64,000 nt of DNA, taken from positions 4,524,720 through 4,588,719 of the forward strand of contig OX422189.1 of NCBI GenBank assembly GCA_949130485.1. Direction: 5' to 3'. Source of the stretch: Agelas oroides (Eukaryota > Porifera > Demospongiae > Agelasida > Agelasidae). A model generated the notes under the pieces. It ran no database searches. It saw only the letters and a program-made list of their open reading frames with translations, and had not been told where the DNA came from. A program made the position numbers and the translations under genes. Below, in pieces: positions 44,190 through 57,314 of this stretch. Numbering within the stretch: position 1 is the stretch's first letter; the number at the start of each line of letters is the position of its first letter.

Positions 44190-46580
44190 CTGAGCTCATA
44201 ACTTCAGTGTAAAGTTTAGTCCAAGCGTGTGTGTAGCCGTAGTAGCTTCCTTGACCGGATAAAGGTGAGAGCTATACTGCTTGGCTACATGAAGCCAGTA
44301 TTCCTTACCACCCTCATGGAACAGCAGACATGCAGTGACGAATCCTGCTGTTACTAACAGTGCATGGTTTGTGTGCCATGGCAAACCATTAAATCGGTAA
44401 TGCATTGCTCGCTCAGGCTCGCCTCACGATGATGCATGAATCATCTTACTAGTTATAACTAAACTGAAGTTGGCCATCTCTAATCGCTGGACTGGAATAT
44501 GAAATGGAGCAGTAAACGTACACAGTTGCAGCTAACTAGTGTAACTGGCACTGCTCAATCTAGGTTGAACTACCTAGTCTAGCCTGACTTTGAGAGTAGC
44601 TCTGAACAAAAGCTGGCACAGACTGATTTGAGATACATTGGTGGTTAGGACGCTACCCACAGTGAGCATGTAGATGCGTCCATCGAGTGGCAATTTTGGG
44701 TCATGAATATATTAATAAGCTACTAAAACCCTTTTTTAAAATTAGGTAAAGCAAGATTGCCCTAAACCAAACCCTAACCCTGAAACTAGGAGTACTGGTC
44801 CTGACTGTAACCCAGGTTTATGTTTTTGTTAACCTCCGCCGAGTGACTTCCGCCGCCACCTTAAGCTTTTGCAGAACCAAACAATGTATGTTAGTTTGAC
44901 ACTCCTTTGTGTTGCTTCATGCCACTTATATACAGACAATGCTGAGGAGGAAAAGTGGGTGGGTATCTACTGCTCACACTGACCACTGCACTGATCCATG
45001 GTGATTAATACCCACAACTACACCCATTCCTTCTTTTCTACATCTCGGAACCTTGTCCAAGTAGCTGAGATAGGTCTCCTAACCTTAAGCATTCTGACAG
45101 CAGATGTAAAAATCAGGACATAAAAATCCGTACTTGAAAATCTGGGCCATTTGATAGAGAAAGGGTCTTTGGGGTGATTTCTGGAAATGTGCACATTTAT
45201 GTACCAAATTACACTTTAGTATTTAACACTTTCCTGTCAAAGAATGCTTGTTGAAAGAACTTATCATTGCCATGTTATAATTCTCTCATGTACAAAAGGC
45301 AACTTTGAGAAATAACCGTTTAAAGTTTGAGAAAAGGTTTGATGCTGGATGTGGACATGTGTGCATACCATGTTCTAGTTCTCCTAGCTCAGCCATCTGC
45401 AATTGAATTGACTACATCTCATCCTCAGGAAATTGACTGTAACAACTGTTTGGGCAAACACATTCACTTTCTAGCTCTTTTTGCGCTAGTTTCCTTGCAC
45501 TGTCAAAATTAGGCATAGTTATTTCACACGTTGCTTTCAGTAGGTAGTATGTGTGTGCACAGTAGGTCTCATCACTAGAAACACCAAACATATGAACGAT
45601 AAATCTGAGAGAGGTTTGGAGGCATCAGAAACTTCATCATTCTATAGCTACGTACAGATAGCTATACTGCAGTGATACATTTTTGAGTCTCTTTGAGCCA
45701 TTTTACTGTTCAATCTGCAACCAACAACAGCATCAACATCAGCACTGATGACTGACAGGCACACATCCACTGGTGGGGCACAGTCACTTGTTGCTACATG
45801 CCCTACCACCATAGCTAAGTGGTGCAGCTTGCATGGTTACACCACTGTTATTCCACACATCAACATACAACAAAGGGTAGATGGCAAGAAATGGACTCCA
45901 AAAACCTCATACACCTTATGAAATACCTTTCCTAGGCATAAAATTGGATTTTCAAGAACTAAACCCATCCTAAGTTCATTGTGCTCATCTAAACACCTTG
46001 AAGCCACCCACATGCAGTTTCAGATGTCCTTAAGAATCCACACTTCCTCTTTACTCAAACCCAGGAGTGCATAATGATGTATAAAACCCAGAAGAGTTGG
46101 AGCATGAAACTATCTCGCAAAAGATTAAAAATTGAAAACTCTAACCATAGGAGGCCTGCTTGTACTTTCACTGCACACATCTAAGCACGGCATACAGCCT
46201 GCATCCCAGCCCGTTTTTATATGCACTCTTGCTCATTAGGCTCTGAGGAGTGCATTTTGAACTTTGGGGGTAGTGAACCTTATTTTGACAAAGTTGAAAT
46301 TGTCATGAAGTTGCAGCACCAAGCCGCTGTCGTGAGAGCTGTGGCATCAAGCAAGCTATCAATGTACCTCTTTGTAACTAGAAAAATGATAGCCTATGAT
46401 GAGGAAATAGGGTCTCATGCTGCTCTACGACTGCTAATACCATAAACTCTGGTTATTAAGCGCACCTTGCTATTAGGTGCATATTATTTACCAGGTACAT
46501 GCTTCATTTCCTGGTACTTGGCATCATTTATCAACCACATGTACAAAGCTCACAAGCCTCACCCTTCACTGATTACGAGT
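44190..46580. other. No confirmed gene
   Basis: A minus-strand open segment at 44405-44196 (MHYRFNGLPWHTNHALLVTA and onward, ending LGLNFTLKL) has coding-like composition but no recognised family or splice partner. ACCCTAACCCTG at about 44765 is only two telomere-like units. The remainder is unassigned. Confidence 0.3.
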
Positions 46581-46581
46581 A

Positions 46582-47028
46582 CAGTAGAAGCACGATTATC
46601 TGGATATCCATTCTGACTGTCACATAATTTCAGATTGATGATTAACGTGGGCAAAAGCTAGTATACTTTCCAAGCGGCAAGGTAGGCTCGCTACTAGGCC
46701 TCCAAAGAGACAATTAGCAGTGCTCGACCTTACCACTACGGCAGATATTTATGCAAAGTCACAGCAAGGTGCATCTCAAGCTGCACTGAGCCGGAAGTAC
46801 AACTGCCAACGTCCACGATCAATAACATCATGACAAGCACAGTGAGAAGATTGCTGCCTTTTAAAGGTGAACCCCCATCTAAAAAAAGTGAAGAACGCTC
46901 AAGCCACCCAGCTAAACCGTCTGTGCAGTGTATTGCAATACATTTTATAATGACGATCGATTATCCGGATTTTCAGTTATCTGGAATGGGCTCGGTCCCA
47001 GTGGATCTGGATAATCAACTTTCTACTG
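46582..47028 (+). mobile_element. Deletion derivative of a pogo/Tigger element keeping the HTH region
   Basis: The ends CAGTAGAAGCACGATTATCT and, inverted, CAGTAGAAAGTTGATTATCC both continue into GGAT, with TA on both sides. Inside, about 46670-46830 reads PPKRQLAVLDLTTTADIYAK and SQQGASQAALSRKYNCQRP, the helix-turn-helix pattern of Tigger/CENP-B-type transposases. The catalytic part is missing. Confidence 0.65.
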
Positions 47029-47029
47029 T

Positions 47030-47875
47030 ATAGAATTTCTGAAGCATGGAGAGACCCGCATACGTCTCCTTGAATACACAATGCTGAAACCATGAGGAGA
47101 ATGGAGTCTTCTGATTTTACATCGATACTCGAGAGGTGAACGCGTCTAACAATCTGCTGCACAGCATTGCATATCATGCCAATGCCTGTTGGGCATGGGT
47201 TTAATTCTTTAGCATATATCCTCTATTAGGTGCATTGTTTCCTTACCACATATGCTCACAACTGCACGTGCTTATTAACTGAAGTGTACGGTAGTGGAGC
47301 AATGGACTGTACAAGCTGCCATTCTTTGTAAAGCTCGTGATTTGTGTGGTTGTGCATGTGTATGCGCATGGTAAATAGCAACAGACCTACTGTAGGTAAA
47401 TTTTCAAATTCTAATCTGTTGTATGGTCATTTCATGCTGCAACTGTTCTTTCTGTTTTTATGTCATTGTGTACCTCTGTCAAAATGTTCTCAGGGTACTT
47501 AAAGCTTTGGTCCATATTTTGCACACCCACATCAAGATTGCATGTGCACACTGGGTGTGGTTTTGTGGCTTGCATATGACTAAGATGACTAGTTCTGGCC
47601 ATGTTTTAGCTGTCTGTTTCCAGTTTGTTGCTCCTGTGTATGTAGTGACTAGCATGCCATTGACAATGATGCTGATGGCCCCTCCAGTTGCCAACAGTTA
47701 CACAACTGCCTAGAAAGGTGGCTCCAGTGGTCTGAAAGGACACTGTTGAAACCTATGTTAGGGTAATGTAGTATAGGCAAAAGACTTAAAAATGATGAAC
47801 AAACGACAAACGATGCTGCTGTGAATTAAGTCCACCTTATTTTGTCTGTAGGGATCCTGCCAAGCAGACTAGTGA
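47030..47875. other. No supported gene
   Basis: No exon or repeat structure is recognised. Confidence 0.4.
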
Positions 47876-48071
47876 GGCACTCGTGTAGTATCTACCAGCC
47901 TGTTTGAAGCTACATGATTCAACGAGGAATGTGACCTGATGGCTGCATGTGTGTAACTGAACCAGTAAGGGTTGGCACTCGTGTAGTATCTACCAGCCTG
48001 TTTGACGCTAAATGATTCAACGAGGAATGTGACCTAATGGCTGCATGTGTGTAACTGAACCAGTAATGGCT
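47876..48071. repeat. 98-bp tandem duplication
   Basis: Two copies (47876 and 47974) share GGCACTCGTGTAGTATCTAC and end GTGTGTAACTGAACCAGTAA, with four or five differences. Confidence 0.9.
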
Positions 48072-48449
48072 GCACCAGAGAACTAAGGGATTGGCTTACA
48101 GGTAAACACAAAACGCCACCTGATGCAAGGTCTGTTCTTGTACCACAGTATAACTTAGACTATTATTATTTCACCAAGTGACTTTTGAAAACACTGTGTA
48201 CAGGCTGAGCTATAATGCTAGATGTTGATTACCAATGGCTTCAACACCACTAGAAATTTGCTGGTTTGTATGCTGTGGAAGGTAGTGTTAAGAAGCCACC
48301 CAATAGAATGTCACCATACACTACATGCATCCTATTCAGGCAACTTAAGACCACTGCTAAGACCTCTACTTTGGACTATTGAGGGTATAATATATACGTA
48401 TGAGAGAAGGTAGTGATGTATTCATAAAGATAAGAAAACACTTCATAAA

Positions 48450-48574
48450 TTACACAGCAACAGTACAACTTGCGATGTCAGACCGATCTGGACCTTCGTC
48501 AGGCTAGGCTAGAACTAGCTTGACAAAGGACCAGCTAGATTGGTTCAAAATGTTGTTGTACTGTTGCTGTGTAA
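48450..48574. mobile_element. 125-bp TIR element
   Basis: TTACACAGCAACAGTACAAC at the left and its exact inverse at the right (48555-48574), with non-coding sequence between. Confidence 0.75.
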
Positions 48575-49274
48575 TACATGCATGTTTTGGAATATATAGC
48601 TACATTTTCTCATATATATACTGCAGCTCAATTAACAAAACTTCAGACAAGAGATCCGGTTGTTAGTCACCATAAATGCTTGAACAACCGAGGATGCACA
48701 GTACAGCTTGAGGGAATGCATGAGCAGTGGAGTGTGGCCTGGGTCTGGCTAAGGAACAAGTGGGTGGGAGGAGCCGACTTATAAACCTGTGGTTTTATTT
48801 ATACTTTCATGTCCAACAACAGTCCTGAATCAGGTAAAAAATAATAGAATAATAGTAGCGGAACCAGGCCTTAAGCCCTGAGTTTATAAATATTACCGGT
48901 AGGCAGCACTTATCAAGATGTTCAAGTTAGGCAATCATCTTTCACTAGAAAATATTGGAGGTTATGGGAGAACAAGAGCCAGAGTGTGTCAAGTAAAGGC
49001 TTACCACACAGAGTTGGCTACTACTTGTCCTTGCATGGCTCTTATAGAGATTCACGACTCCGAAACACACTGGACCTCAACCGTGGACATTGCTAATGAG
49101 ATTCATGATCCTATAATGATATTCATGATCTACCTGACAAGGGTTGCAACCCACAAAGAGTTAGACGAGTGCTTAGGGCTGGATTCAATTTCAGCTTGCC
49201 TGCTACTTCTGAACTTCTGACCCCATATTCTAGCCCCTTTACCCACCATTAGTTTAACCCACTGGGTCTCATTT

Positions 49275-49874
49275 TAGCCTCGTTCCCAGGCCCAAAGAGG
49301 AGGAGAAAGGGTCTGGTTTCAGCCGTTTGCGCATGCGCTTAATCGTGGTGGAATTCTACCGCCTCCGCATACTATTGAAATACTTCCGTACGCTCGTGAC
49401 GCCTATGTTGATACTAACTGTTACACTGTCCGTATACTTATTATAGCAGCCTATGGCATGCAAAGAAACTCACTTGATCGTACTCATCCAGCGGCCGGTT
49501 TGAAGCTGTAAATGGAAAGTACGAATTCCCATGGAGTCGGCTGACGAGAAGAAGAGGTTACCTACCGGTAAAACCATCGCAAGAGGTAACTGGCTTCCAT
49601 TGCACTTCCGTCTGCCCTTTCTGCTAGCGATCTTCATTGATAAACAGCGCAAGGCTGTTAGCCAAAGCGCTGAGATAAAAGGTATTCAGGCTAGGCTGGT
49701 TTGATACGGTGAATAAGTTCAATAACGACGTCATGCAATTGACCATGTGACTTTGAAGGCGTCATTATCACCCTCCCACTCACTAACACGTGCTTAAATC
49801 AGAGATAATTAAGCATATGCGAACGGCTGAAACCAGGCCCTTTCTCCTCCTCTTTGGGCCTGGGAACAAGGCTA
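49275..49874. mobile_element. TAGCCTCG-family element, 600 bp, perfect 9-bp target duplication
   Basis: TIRs of about 65 bp begin TAGCCTCGTTCCCAGGCCCA and continue through GAGGAGAAAGGG and AACGGCTGAAACC-type sequence in inverted form. GTCTCATTT is duplicated exactly on both sides. A minus-strand open segment inside (49652-49470) is not recognised. Confidence 0.85.
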
Positions 49875-51844
49875 GTCTCATTTAAGTTGCAGGGCCACCT
49901 TTTAATTACTACCTACCTGTCTGGTCACTACTTGCTGGAAAAAAATCCGTGAAACAGAAAATCAATTTGGTCTGGCCTAATTGTGTCGTACACGATTTTT
50001 CACGTGTTTAAATGGAAATGTTATTTTTAGTAACACTCGGCACTATGCCATCTATACTTAGATTACGGAAAGTTGCATGCCCTCTCACTGCCTTCGGCGG
50101 CTTAATGCGCCCTTGCTTACATGGCTCATAGAGGTCGGCAAGTAATCCAGAGCAGAGTTTGCGAACACGACATTAATCAAATTTTAATGTAGCGGCCAAT
50201 TAAAAACCGGGCCATCCCTACATATGGAGTACCACATACTCCATGATATCATAGTTAAATCATAATGCTACTTTGCAGATTTATAAATTTATAAACTAGC
50301 ATCATGGTTTGTAAATCACCATCCTTATTTAAAAATCTGCACCATCTTTTGTGCAAGTAGTAGTACGTATGATTTATATATGAATGTCATTTTGAGACGA
50401 ACAATGCCCCATAGGTATGCCTTTCATCTTATTGCTCTCCATAATGTAATTGTCTATAATGATCATGACTGAGTACACAGAGGATGTGAAAAAATTTGTC
50501 AAAAAAATTAATTATCCAACCTTTCACCTCACATCAACGCACAATACACATGGAAAATATACTTGTATCATAATAATATAGAGATATGACAAAAACAACG
50601 TTCAAAATCTTTCGAGGAACGGTAGTGGTGCCTCGCTTAACGACCATGGATATATAGCCATGCAGAAGACGCGGATGCCAAGGAGTTTGAGTTCACAGTG
50701 CGTTCTCTTTGACAGGCGACTAGCGAGGCTACATGGTTATTCTAATTAGTGCACGCTTGTCTGCACTATATCCGCGTGCGCCTCCATCGCCCACACAATT
50801 AATATTTGGTTCTCAGAAAGCGCAGAAAGCTAATAAATTATTCATAAATTGATAATTTAATCCCTTACATCCTTGTATACCTGACAGCGCTAACGGCTAA
50901 GTGTTTTACTCAACGCTCTCATATATCCAAAGGAGGTCGAGGCAAGCTCTTTCTCTCTGTGGAGGTACAGAATCTACATACAATACTGTTGTAGTGGATG
51001 TTGGTCCATTTGGAAGTGTTGGTAGTGTGGCACGAGTTCAAGTATGGCCCGTCCTCAACTAATCAACTAGCCTTGTCCACAGGCTCTCCTGCACGACCGT
51101 CAAATTCTGGTGACGAGGTTAGATTTGTCTTGAATGGGAGTAGTCTTGCCTGATAGTGCTACAGTATTGTGTGTGTAGAAGCAAAAGCAGTTTCAGATAC
51201 GACCAGTCTGCATGTAAGCATATCAGTACTGCAGTAGCATCAGAACAGTATCAGATCAGTACGCATGAACTGTATCAGACAAGTATGAATAGCCTTAGGG
51301 CTGCTCTTGTAGAACTGATACAGATCTGGTTTATAGTTCAGTATCAGCCCAAAAGTTCTGTTGCGTTCCTGTATACAGATCTGGATCAGCTCGATTCCAG
51401 TTCTGATTCATTATGTAAAATTTCACTGCGTAACATTTTGCCATCTATGCATGTAAGTTGCATACCCTCTCACCGCCTTCGGCAGCTCAATGTGCCCTTG
51501 ATATAAGTCATTGTCGAGTGCTTTAATGAGTACCAGGACTCAAGAGCATCACTGAAGTACCAGGTAAGTTGCTAAACAGGCAAATTGTCTATCTTCTGAC
51601 TGACATCAATAATAAAGTATGGCTACGTAACAACTTGCCCAACCTAACTGACTGAACCGAAAGGAAGAACGTAAAAATTATTAGAGAGTATGTCTGTGAA
51701 GAGTTGTAAACACGATTCTCCACTGTTGTAGCACGTTAGTAGCTGATCGTTCCATGGCTTATACGAACTGAGTCTACGAATGAGACTTGTTGGTGTTTAC
51801 GATGCGCGCTTTGCTATTGATATCACATGCTTTTGTGGATGTGT
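49875..51844. other. No supported gene; minor repeats
   Basis: About 50042-50112 and 51428-51500 share GCCATCTAT, AGTTGCAT and CCCTCTCACTGCCTTCGGC-type words, an old dispersed duplication. 51190-51410 is rich in GTATCAG/CTGATAC words. No exon is recognised. Confidence 0.4.
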
Positions 51845-52030
51845 GTAAAATTGGAATTGTGTTATGTGCACGAAACTCGAATTACATTGCTATGCAACAG
51901 ATCTCTCTACGTAACACATCCAAAGAGAGTATGGAGAGTGTCAAGGCAAGTAAGCATGAGATCAGCATTGTATTCAATGTACAATAATAGATAAGAGGTG
52001 TATGCTGATAGCTATAGAGGCATTGGAGGG
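51845..52030 (+). repeat. Dispersed repeat; inverted copy interrupted at 54645-55950
   Basis: The sequence from GTTATGTGCACGAAAC through GAGTATGGAGAGTGTCAAGG to ATAGAGGCATTGGAGG recurs in inverted orientation, split by the element at 54736-55778. This copy is the empty site (TGGAG once, at 51932-51936). Confidence 0.85.
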
Positions 52031-52925
52031 GGGAATAAGCTGTACAGGTCAGACACCTCCATACAGAGGCCTTCATAATTTTCTGTGTTACTTGTGAGGC
52101 CATGTTGACCTTGTATGCAGACTACACAATGACAAGAAGCTCTGATCTGCACTCAAAACACTTTATTTTAGATTGTGCCTCATTGTGTAGGTTGGTTGCC
52201 CTATTTTAGCAAGTACGCTTGTAATTATGATGCTATTTATTATGATGCTATTTATTATGTTATTATGTAAATTTATGAATGCAGTGGGAGCTGATATTTG
52301 AGTAAACTTTACTAGCCTCCACCAAATTGTTTTACAAGCACCACATTCTTTGAATTAGCATGGGAAGGATAGTCACACAATTGCAGTAACCAATTAATTT
52401 ACGATAAAAGTATTTTGTTTTTACAGTGTAGGACAGACAGTAGTTTACAGAGTTACTGAAAATTTACTGAACTTTACAAGAGAATACGGAGATATCCTAA
52501 TGTGTCAATTCCCCTCGAGACAGACACTGTAAGATCATCCATAGGGGGTACCCTAATTAAATGGAATAGCCGATTTGGGCTATTGTTTCATTTTCAGGCC
52601 CTATTTTAGCAAGTACGCTTGTAATTATGATGCTATTATGACAAAGAGACACAATCGCTGTCTTTTCACCTAATCCCATGTGATGCCACCATAATTGGCC
52701 ATGTGACTTCCTGTGCAACTTGCATGGCCTATGGCCAAGTGAGTAACCACATCGCTCTTGCCTAGCTTCGCCCTCAATCTCATGCTGGAACTCAGGCTAG
52801 GCTCTTGCTACATGAAACTAGCAATATACTTCTTTCTACCTTAATACATGACATTGTATATACACTCGACACACAACTTCGCTAAAGTAGCCTATTATTG
52901 ATTCTTGATACTGGTTAAAGCTGAT

Positions 52926-53301
52926 TACTGTATTTCTTCGAATAGACGCCGCCCTCGAATAGTCACCACACAACCAGGAGCTCTGAGCGAAATAAACACC
53001 ACCCTCAAATAGTATAGGGCTACTATATGCGGCACAGGCACACATATGCAAATAATTTCTGACTACGGTCACCAGGCTAGCGTAATGGCTGATCGTGTTT
53101 TACGACTCATTTCCACGGCTGACAGCAGAACTGAGAGATTGTGTGTACCACTGACAGTATCTACCAGTTGCCACTGTATTGCTCGTATGTACCTTATCTA
53201 GCCGTCGTTGATGTCTGCGGGTTTCCCAAAGAAATAAACGCCACAGAAACATGCAGTGAAAAAAATACTAGCCATGGCGTCTGACCAAAGAAATACGGTT
53301 A
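52926..53301. mobile_element. TIR element with TACTGTATTTCTTCG end
   Basis: The left end TACTGTATTTCTTCGAATAG and, inverted, TAACCGTATTTCTTTGGTCA both continue into ACGCC or GACGCC. The words AAATAAACRCC recur inside. Non-coding. Confidence 0.55.
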
Positions 53302-53746
53302 TACAAAAACAATTACCTAAAACACAATAGCATCGAGTTCTTGCATGTAAAGGATCTTAATTGTAACACTCTCCTCCCTCTCAGCTAGAGAAGCTCTGAA
53401 TATATGGCGTGGACTGCCTTTAGATATACATGTATCTTCATATGGGAGAATACAACAGGCAGATTTTGATGAAGCTTCTGCAAAGAGAAATGTAGAAGCA
53501 GTTCCGTACAACTCCTTGACGCTTGTGATAACAGGAAACCAATGTATACATAAACATAGTAAAGTAATGTGCATAGGATTAGGCAATTCCAACTGAGCAT
53601 TCACAGAAGTCAAGTTGCTAAAATTCATGCAATCAATATACCAAGTGTTCAAGGACCACAATCAAAAAGACCATTTAGAAGGGCCTTATGCTAGATAGCT
53701 CACGTTTCTATCTGCATTATACTTTCACTGGCTCTTACTACTTTTA

Positions 53747-54298
53747 TAGCCTCGTTCCCATGTGCTCAATTGAAAAATCGGAGGGAGCGCCTGGTACACA
53801 CTGTTCACACATGTGCGAAATCTCCTTGGTAACCTGCGTACTATCCGTTACACTAACAAAACAGCCTATTTCAGTTTACCTGCTGATAAGCCATACTGCA
53901 GTTATGCTCTCTACATTCAGGGGGGTTTAAAGTCAAAACTGCTATCACTTTGACAGCAATGGCTTGTATCATCTCGTTCAAGGCGGTCGACAAGGGAAAG
54001 ATTACCTCATTCACGTGCCACAGTGTTTACCTGGAATGGACAAACGGGTGAATAATTTTTGCAAGGGAAGAGCTGAGTCTTTTCATCACTTTCTCATCAT
54101 CGTTTCAACGGAGAATGGTCAATGGCAGGCATCTTTCACACCGGGGAAATCGATTGACAAAGTGAGGTTAGTGTAACGGAGTACATTTTACGGAAGTTCC
54201 TAAGTTTTCCTGGAAAACCTGGGGAGCCGTGCATGTGCAAACAGTGTGTACCAGGCGCTCCCTCCGATTTTTCGAGTGAGCGCCTGGGAACGAGGCTA
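53747..54298. mobile_element. TAGCCTCG-family element, 552 bp, perfect 9-bp target duplication
   Basis: TIRs of about 80 bp (TAGCCTCGTTCCCATGTGCTC..., with CGGAGGGAGCGCCTGGTACA in both arms). CTACTTTTA is duplicated exactly on both sides. The interior open segment at 53964-54176 is not recognised. Confidence 0.85.
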
Positions 54299-54735
54299 CT
54301 ACTTTTAGAATCATATGTGATGTGATGTATGTACCATAGCGCTATAGCTTGCTCAAGTATCGTATTGTCTTGCTATAAGCTTATTAGCACAAAGGTCTTT
54401 GTTTATTAGATAGCAAAGTCAAACATTGTTAACTTGTCTCCTCTGTGCCTTCCAATGATTCACATCCATGGTGTCACATTGGGAAGCAAGTGGTTCTATG
54501 GCAAAGCCAGTCACCCTCTATTGGTGCTATGAAATGCTTTCTTTCTTGCCACACTCACAATCTACCAGAGGTTTGGAGAGCTGACCAGATGTGGCAAGAA
54601 ACCTACACAAAGGACTCGTGTGTATCCTTGTCCCCATCCTCCAATGCCTCTATAGCTATCAGCATACACCTCTTATCTATTATTGTACATTGAATACAAT
54701 GCTGATCTCATGCTTACTTGCCTTGACACTCTCCA
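54299..54735. other. No gene; inverted copy of the 51.9-kb repeat at the right edge
   Basis: About 54645-54735 is the first half of the inverted repeat described at 51845-52030. Nothing else is recognised. Confidence 0.5.
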
Positions 54736-55778
54736 CAGGGGCGGATCCAGAGATTGAAGAAGGGGGGGGGGGGGGGGGGGGCATAGATTGGGCGTGGATA
54801 TAGCAGTGTATTAGTACACAGTTGGCCGTGAATGTAGTGCACAGTACTTTAGGGGGGTCTGGGGGCATGTTCCCCCAGGAAAATTTTGAAATTTAGACCT
54901 TATGAGAGTGCTTCTGAGGCCATCAGAGACGAACTATGGCCTCTGGAGTCTACCTAAGGCGGTTCATTTTATGATGGCTGGGGTTATGCGACATTATCGG
55001 CTGGTCAGGAACTGTTAAATAGTCTCACTACTTAGCAAGATAGGTATATACTGTAATTACCTACCGTTGAAAGAAGTCGATCATATCATGACAGTTTATT
55101 TTTCGCGAGGAATCTTTCGCGTGTTTCGCACGTAAGCACAGCTCGAGCCATGCAATAGCGAGTGATTCACGTTTCAATGTACTGTAGTCCTACTTCAAAC
55201 TGTCTTAACTCAAATAAAAGTCTATCCTGTCATAAAGCGGACTATTTACGGCTAGTGCTCAGAAATCGAAGGGCTACAGTAAACGTGGAAGTAGACGAAC
55301 GAAGCTGGACGGCGGCGCTGGCCGAGAGCACAAGCTTAGTCTTACACTTATTTAGGCTCTGCCAGCCTATCGCTTCACCCAGAAGTAATAAGCTGAGATT
55401 GTCATCTCTCTCTGTAGATAATACTACGCGGCATACCGAATTTTCGTGGCCGTCGAGCTAGCTATGAGGTATTAGGCATGCGTGGAAAGGGCGCGCGTTC
55501 ACAAAGCCCCCTCCGTCCTTTCTGATCAGCCCCCAGTGTATCCGTATCCGAGGCACTATCACAACACTATCTCATGGCAGCTACCACAGAACTGTCTCTC
55601 GGAAGCTGCAGTTTTGAGCGTTTTATGTCTGCATAAACTTCTGCGCTGCATCGACGTGTGCTAAGAGCGCGGCAAACCGCCGCGATTTGCGTTGGTTCCG
55701 ATCAGAAGGGGGGGGGGGGGGGGGCATGGGCCCCCCATGCCCCCCCCCCCCCCCCCCCCCCCCCTGGATCCGCCCCTG
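54736..55778. mobile_element. 1043-bp TIR transposon with CAGGGGCGGATCCAG ends and empty site known
   Basis: The 15-bp ends are exact inverses. CTCCA is duplicated at 54731-54735 and 55779-55783, and occurs once in the paralogous uninterrupted sequence at 51932-51936 (inverted). Long G runs (about 54763-54781 and 55710-55722) and a C run (55741-55764) lie near the ends. A GGGGGGTCTGGGGGCATG phrase is at 54853. The TIR resembles hAT elements, but the 5-bp duplication is short for hAT. No transposase is recognised. Confidence 0.85.
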
Positions 55779-55783
55779 CTCCA

Positions 55784-56628
55784 TACTCTCTTTGGATGTG
55801 TCAATTAAAATTACGTAGAGCGAGGGTTAACATACTATCTGTTGCCTAGCAATGCAATTCGGGTTTCGTGCACATAACATGATTTGTAAAATTCTCAGGG
55901 TGTACACTGTAAAACTAGCTGGTCCTGTTCAGATGATAAAAGCCGACAACTAGCACTAAGTATGGTGCGAGTGTGTACAACAAGCACAAGTTCGCCGGTG
56001 TTTAAATTGTGTCCTGCACAGAAGCCCAACTGAGCATGTGTTTAGATAGCTTACTGTGATAAGAGGAAGGCAACAGCTACATGAAATGTAAATGTTCAAC
56101 TGAGAGGTTTGAATTGATAAACCTCCGGTAGTCTCATGAAAGCAGACTGGCTGTAGAATTCATCAGCTCTGGGTCTTGGTCTGGGCTATTTTTCTCCTGT
56201 TCTGCACAAATGGGTATAGTATAGAAACTGCTCCTCTCACCTTGTTATACTTGTAGAGGCTCTCTTTCTGGCACTATAGGCAGTTTTCAGTCTGGATGAG
56301 CATTTGTGCACTGGTCGGACTGCCTATATATATATATCAGAGAGTCGGTAGACTCTCTATGTAGGGATGGCGCCGACGCGCAATATATGCAATACTTAAG
56401 CAAAAGCCGTATAACTTCACCACAAACACGCCAAAAGCTTATTTAAGAGCCAAGACATCCTCTTTGAGTGCCTTTGTGATCAGCAAGACTCATATAAGTG
56501 GCCAAAAGCCACGCGGAAGACAGCTAAACGCAAAAGTGTGCGGTAGCAAAAGTACCATTTTTCGTATTCTTTCTTTGTTCAGACCACTTGTCAAACGACG
56601 ACAACTCGAAAACGGCTCAAGTACTCAC
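55784..56628. other. No gene; rest of the inverted repeat, then unassigned
   Basis: 55784 to about 55900 completes the inverted repeat. After that nothing is recognised except a short hairpin at about 56338-56362. Confidence 0.4.
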
Positions 56629-56727
56629 CTTGATTTTAGCATGAAACGGATGCTCATCACAGCGCTCAGCTTCCCAACCACTCAGCGTCTTCATAGCTTC
56701 AAATTCACCCTGGTCAACAAAAGCCAT
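56629..56727 (-). pseudogene. Orphan copy of ankyrin-gene exon 1
   Basis: ATG at 56725-56727 opens 33 codons (MAFVDQGEFEAMKTLSGW, then EAERCDEHPFHAKIK) and ends at the same GTGAGT donor as the exon at 40427-40528. The flanking MITE and upstream region are also shared. No ankyrin sequence follows on this strand down to 50 kb, so either the rest of the gene was not copied or it was lost. The exon itself is intact and could in principle be used by another gene. Confidence 0.55.
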
Positions 56728-57314
56728 TCACAACACTCTGAGGCTGCTGTCCGTTGCGAAGGACGCCATTTTCTAATTTTGTACGCATGCGCACACGAAG
56801 TCTCGTTCCCAGACCGAAGACCACGGTCATTGGTCTGGAAGCGAGAGTACACAAGCGAGCGGGCGGGCATGGTTGGAACGGTTTTTTTCCCCCGCGGCAT
56901 TGGGCAAGGCTTATGAACACCACGTAGGTAAGGCGCTGCATTCAGCTGCCTACTTGTAGCTACGCTAAAACTAGCCTACTCACAGCTTTAGTGAACTGTA
57001 AAGCTAGGATGGTCTGTTGTCAGTACAGTATGATAGTTTTCTGTGTTGCAGCTGGTCAGTCGTCATGTGATCATAGTGACAACTGAATCATGAAATTGGT
57101 TTCACAAAGTTTGGTACGGAGAGTGGTTGGCCCTTCATCAGGTTCTAGCTGGCCATAATTATTACACTTTTCTCCAGGGAGGGCAGATATCACACTGGAA
57201 TCACTACTAAACTGTCAACACCGCTTCAAGTTTTGGTGTTGTGGTTACACTTGAAATATTCTTCTTAGGCTTAGGTCTAACTGTAACTGAGATTAACATT
57301 AAAAAAAGTACAGA

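Noticed and set aside
44760-44785. Telomere-like CCCTAA repeats
   Set aside because: Only about two units, inside ordinary sequence.
53964-54176. 70-codon open frame inside the 53.7-kb TIR element as a transposase
   Set aside because: No transposase motif. The element is short and has long TIRs, as expected for a non-autonomous copy.
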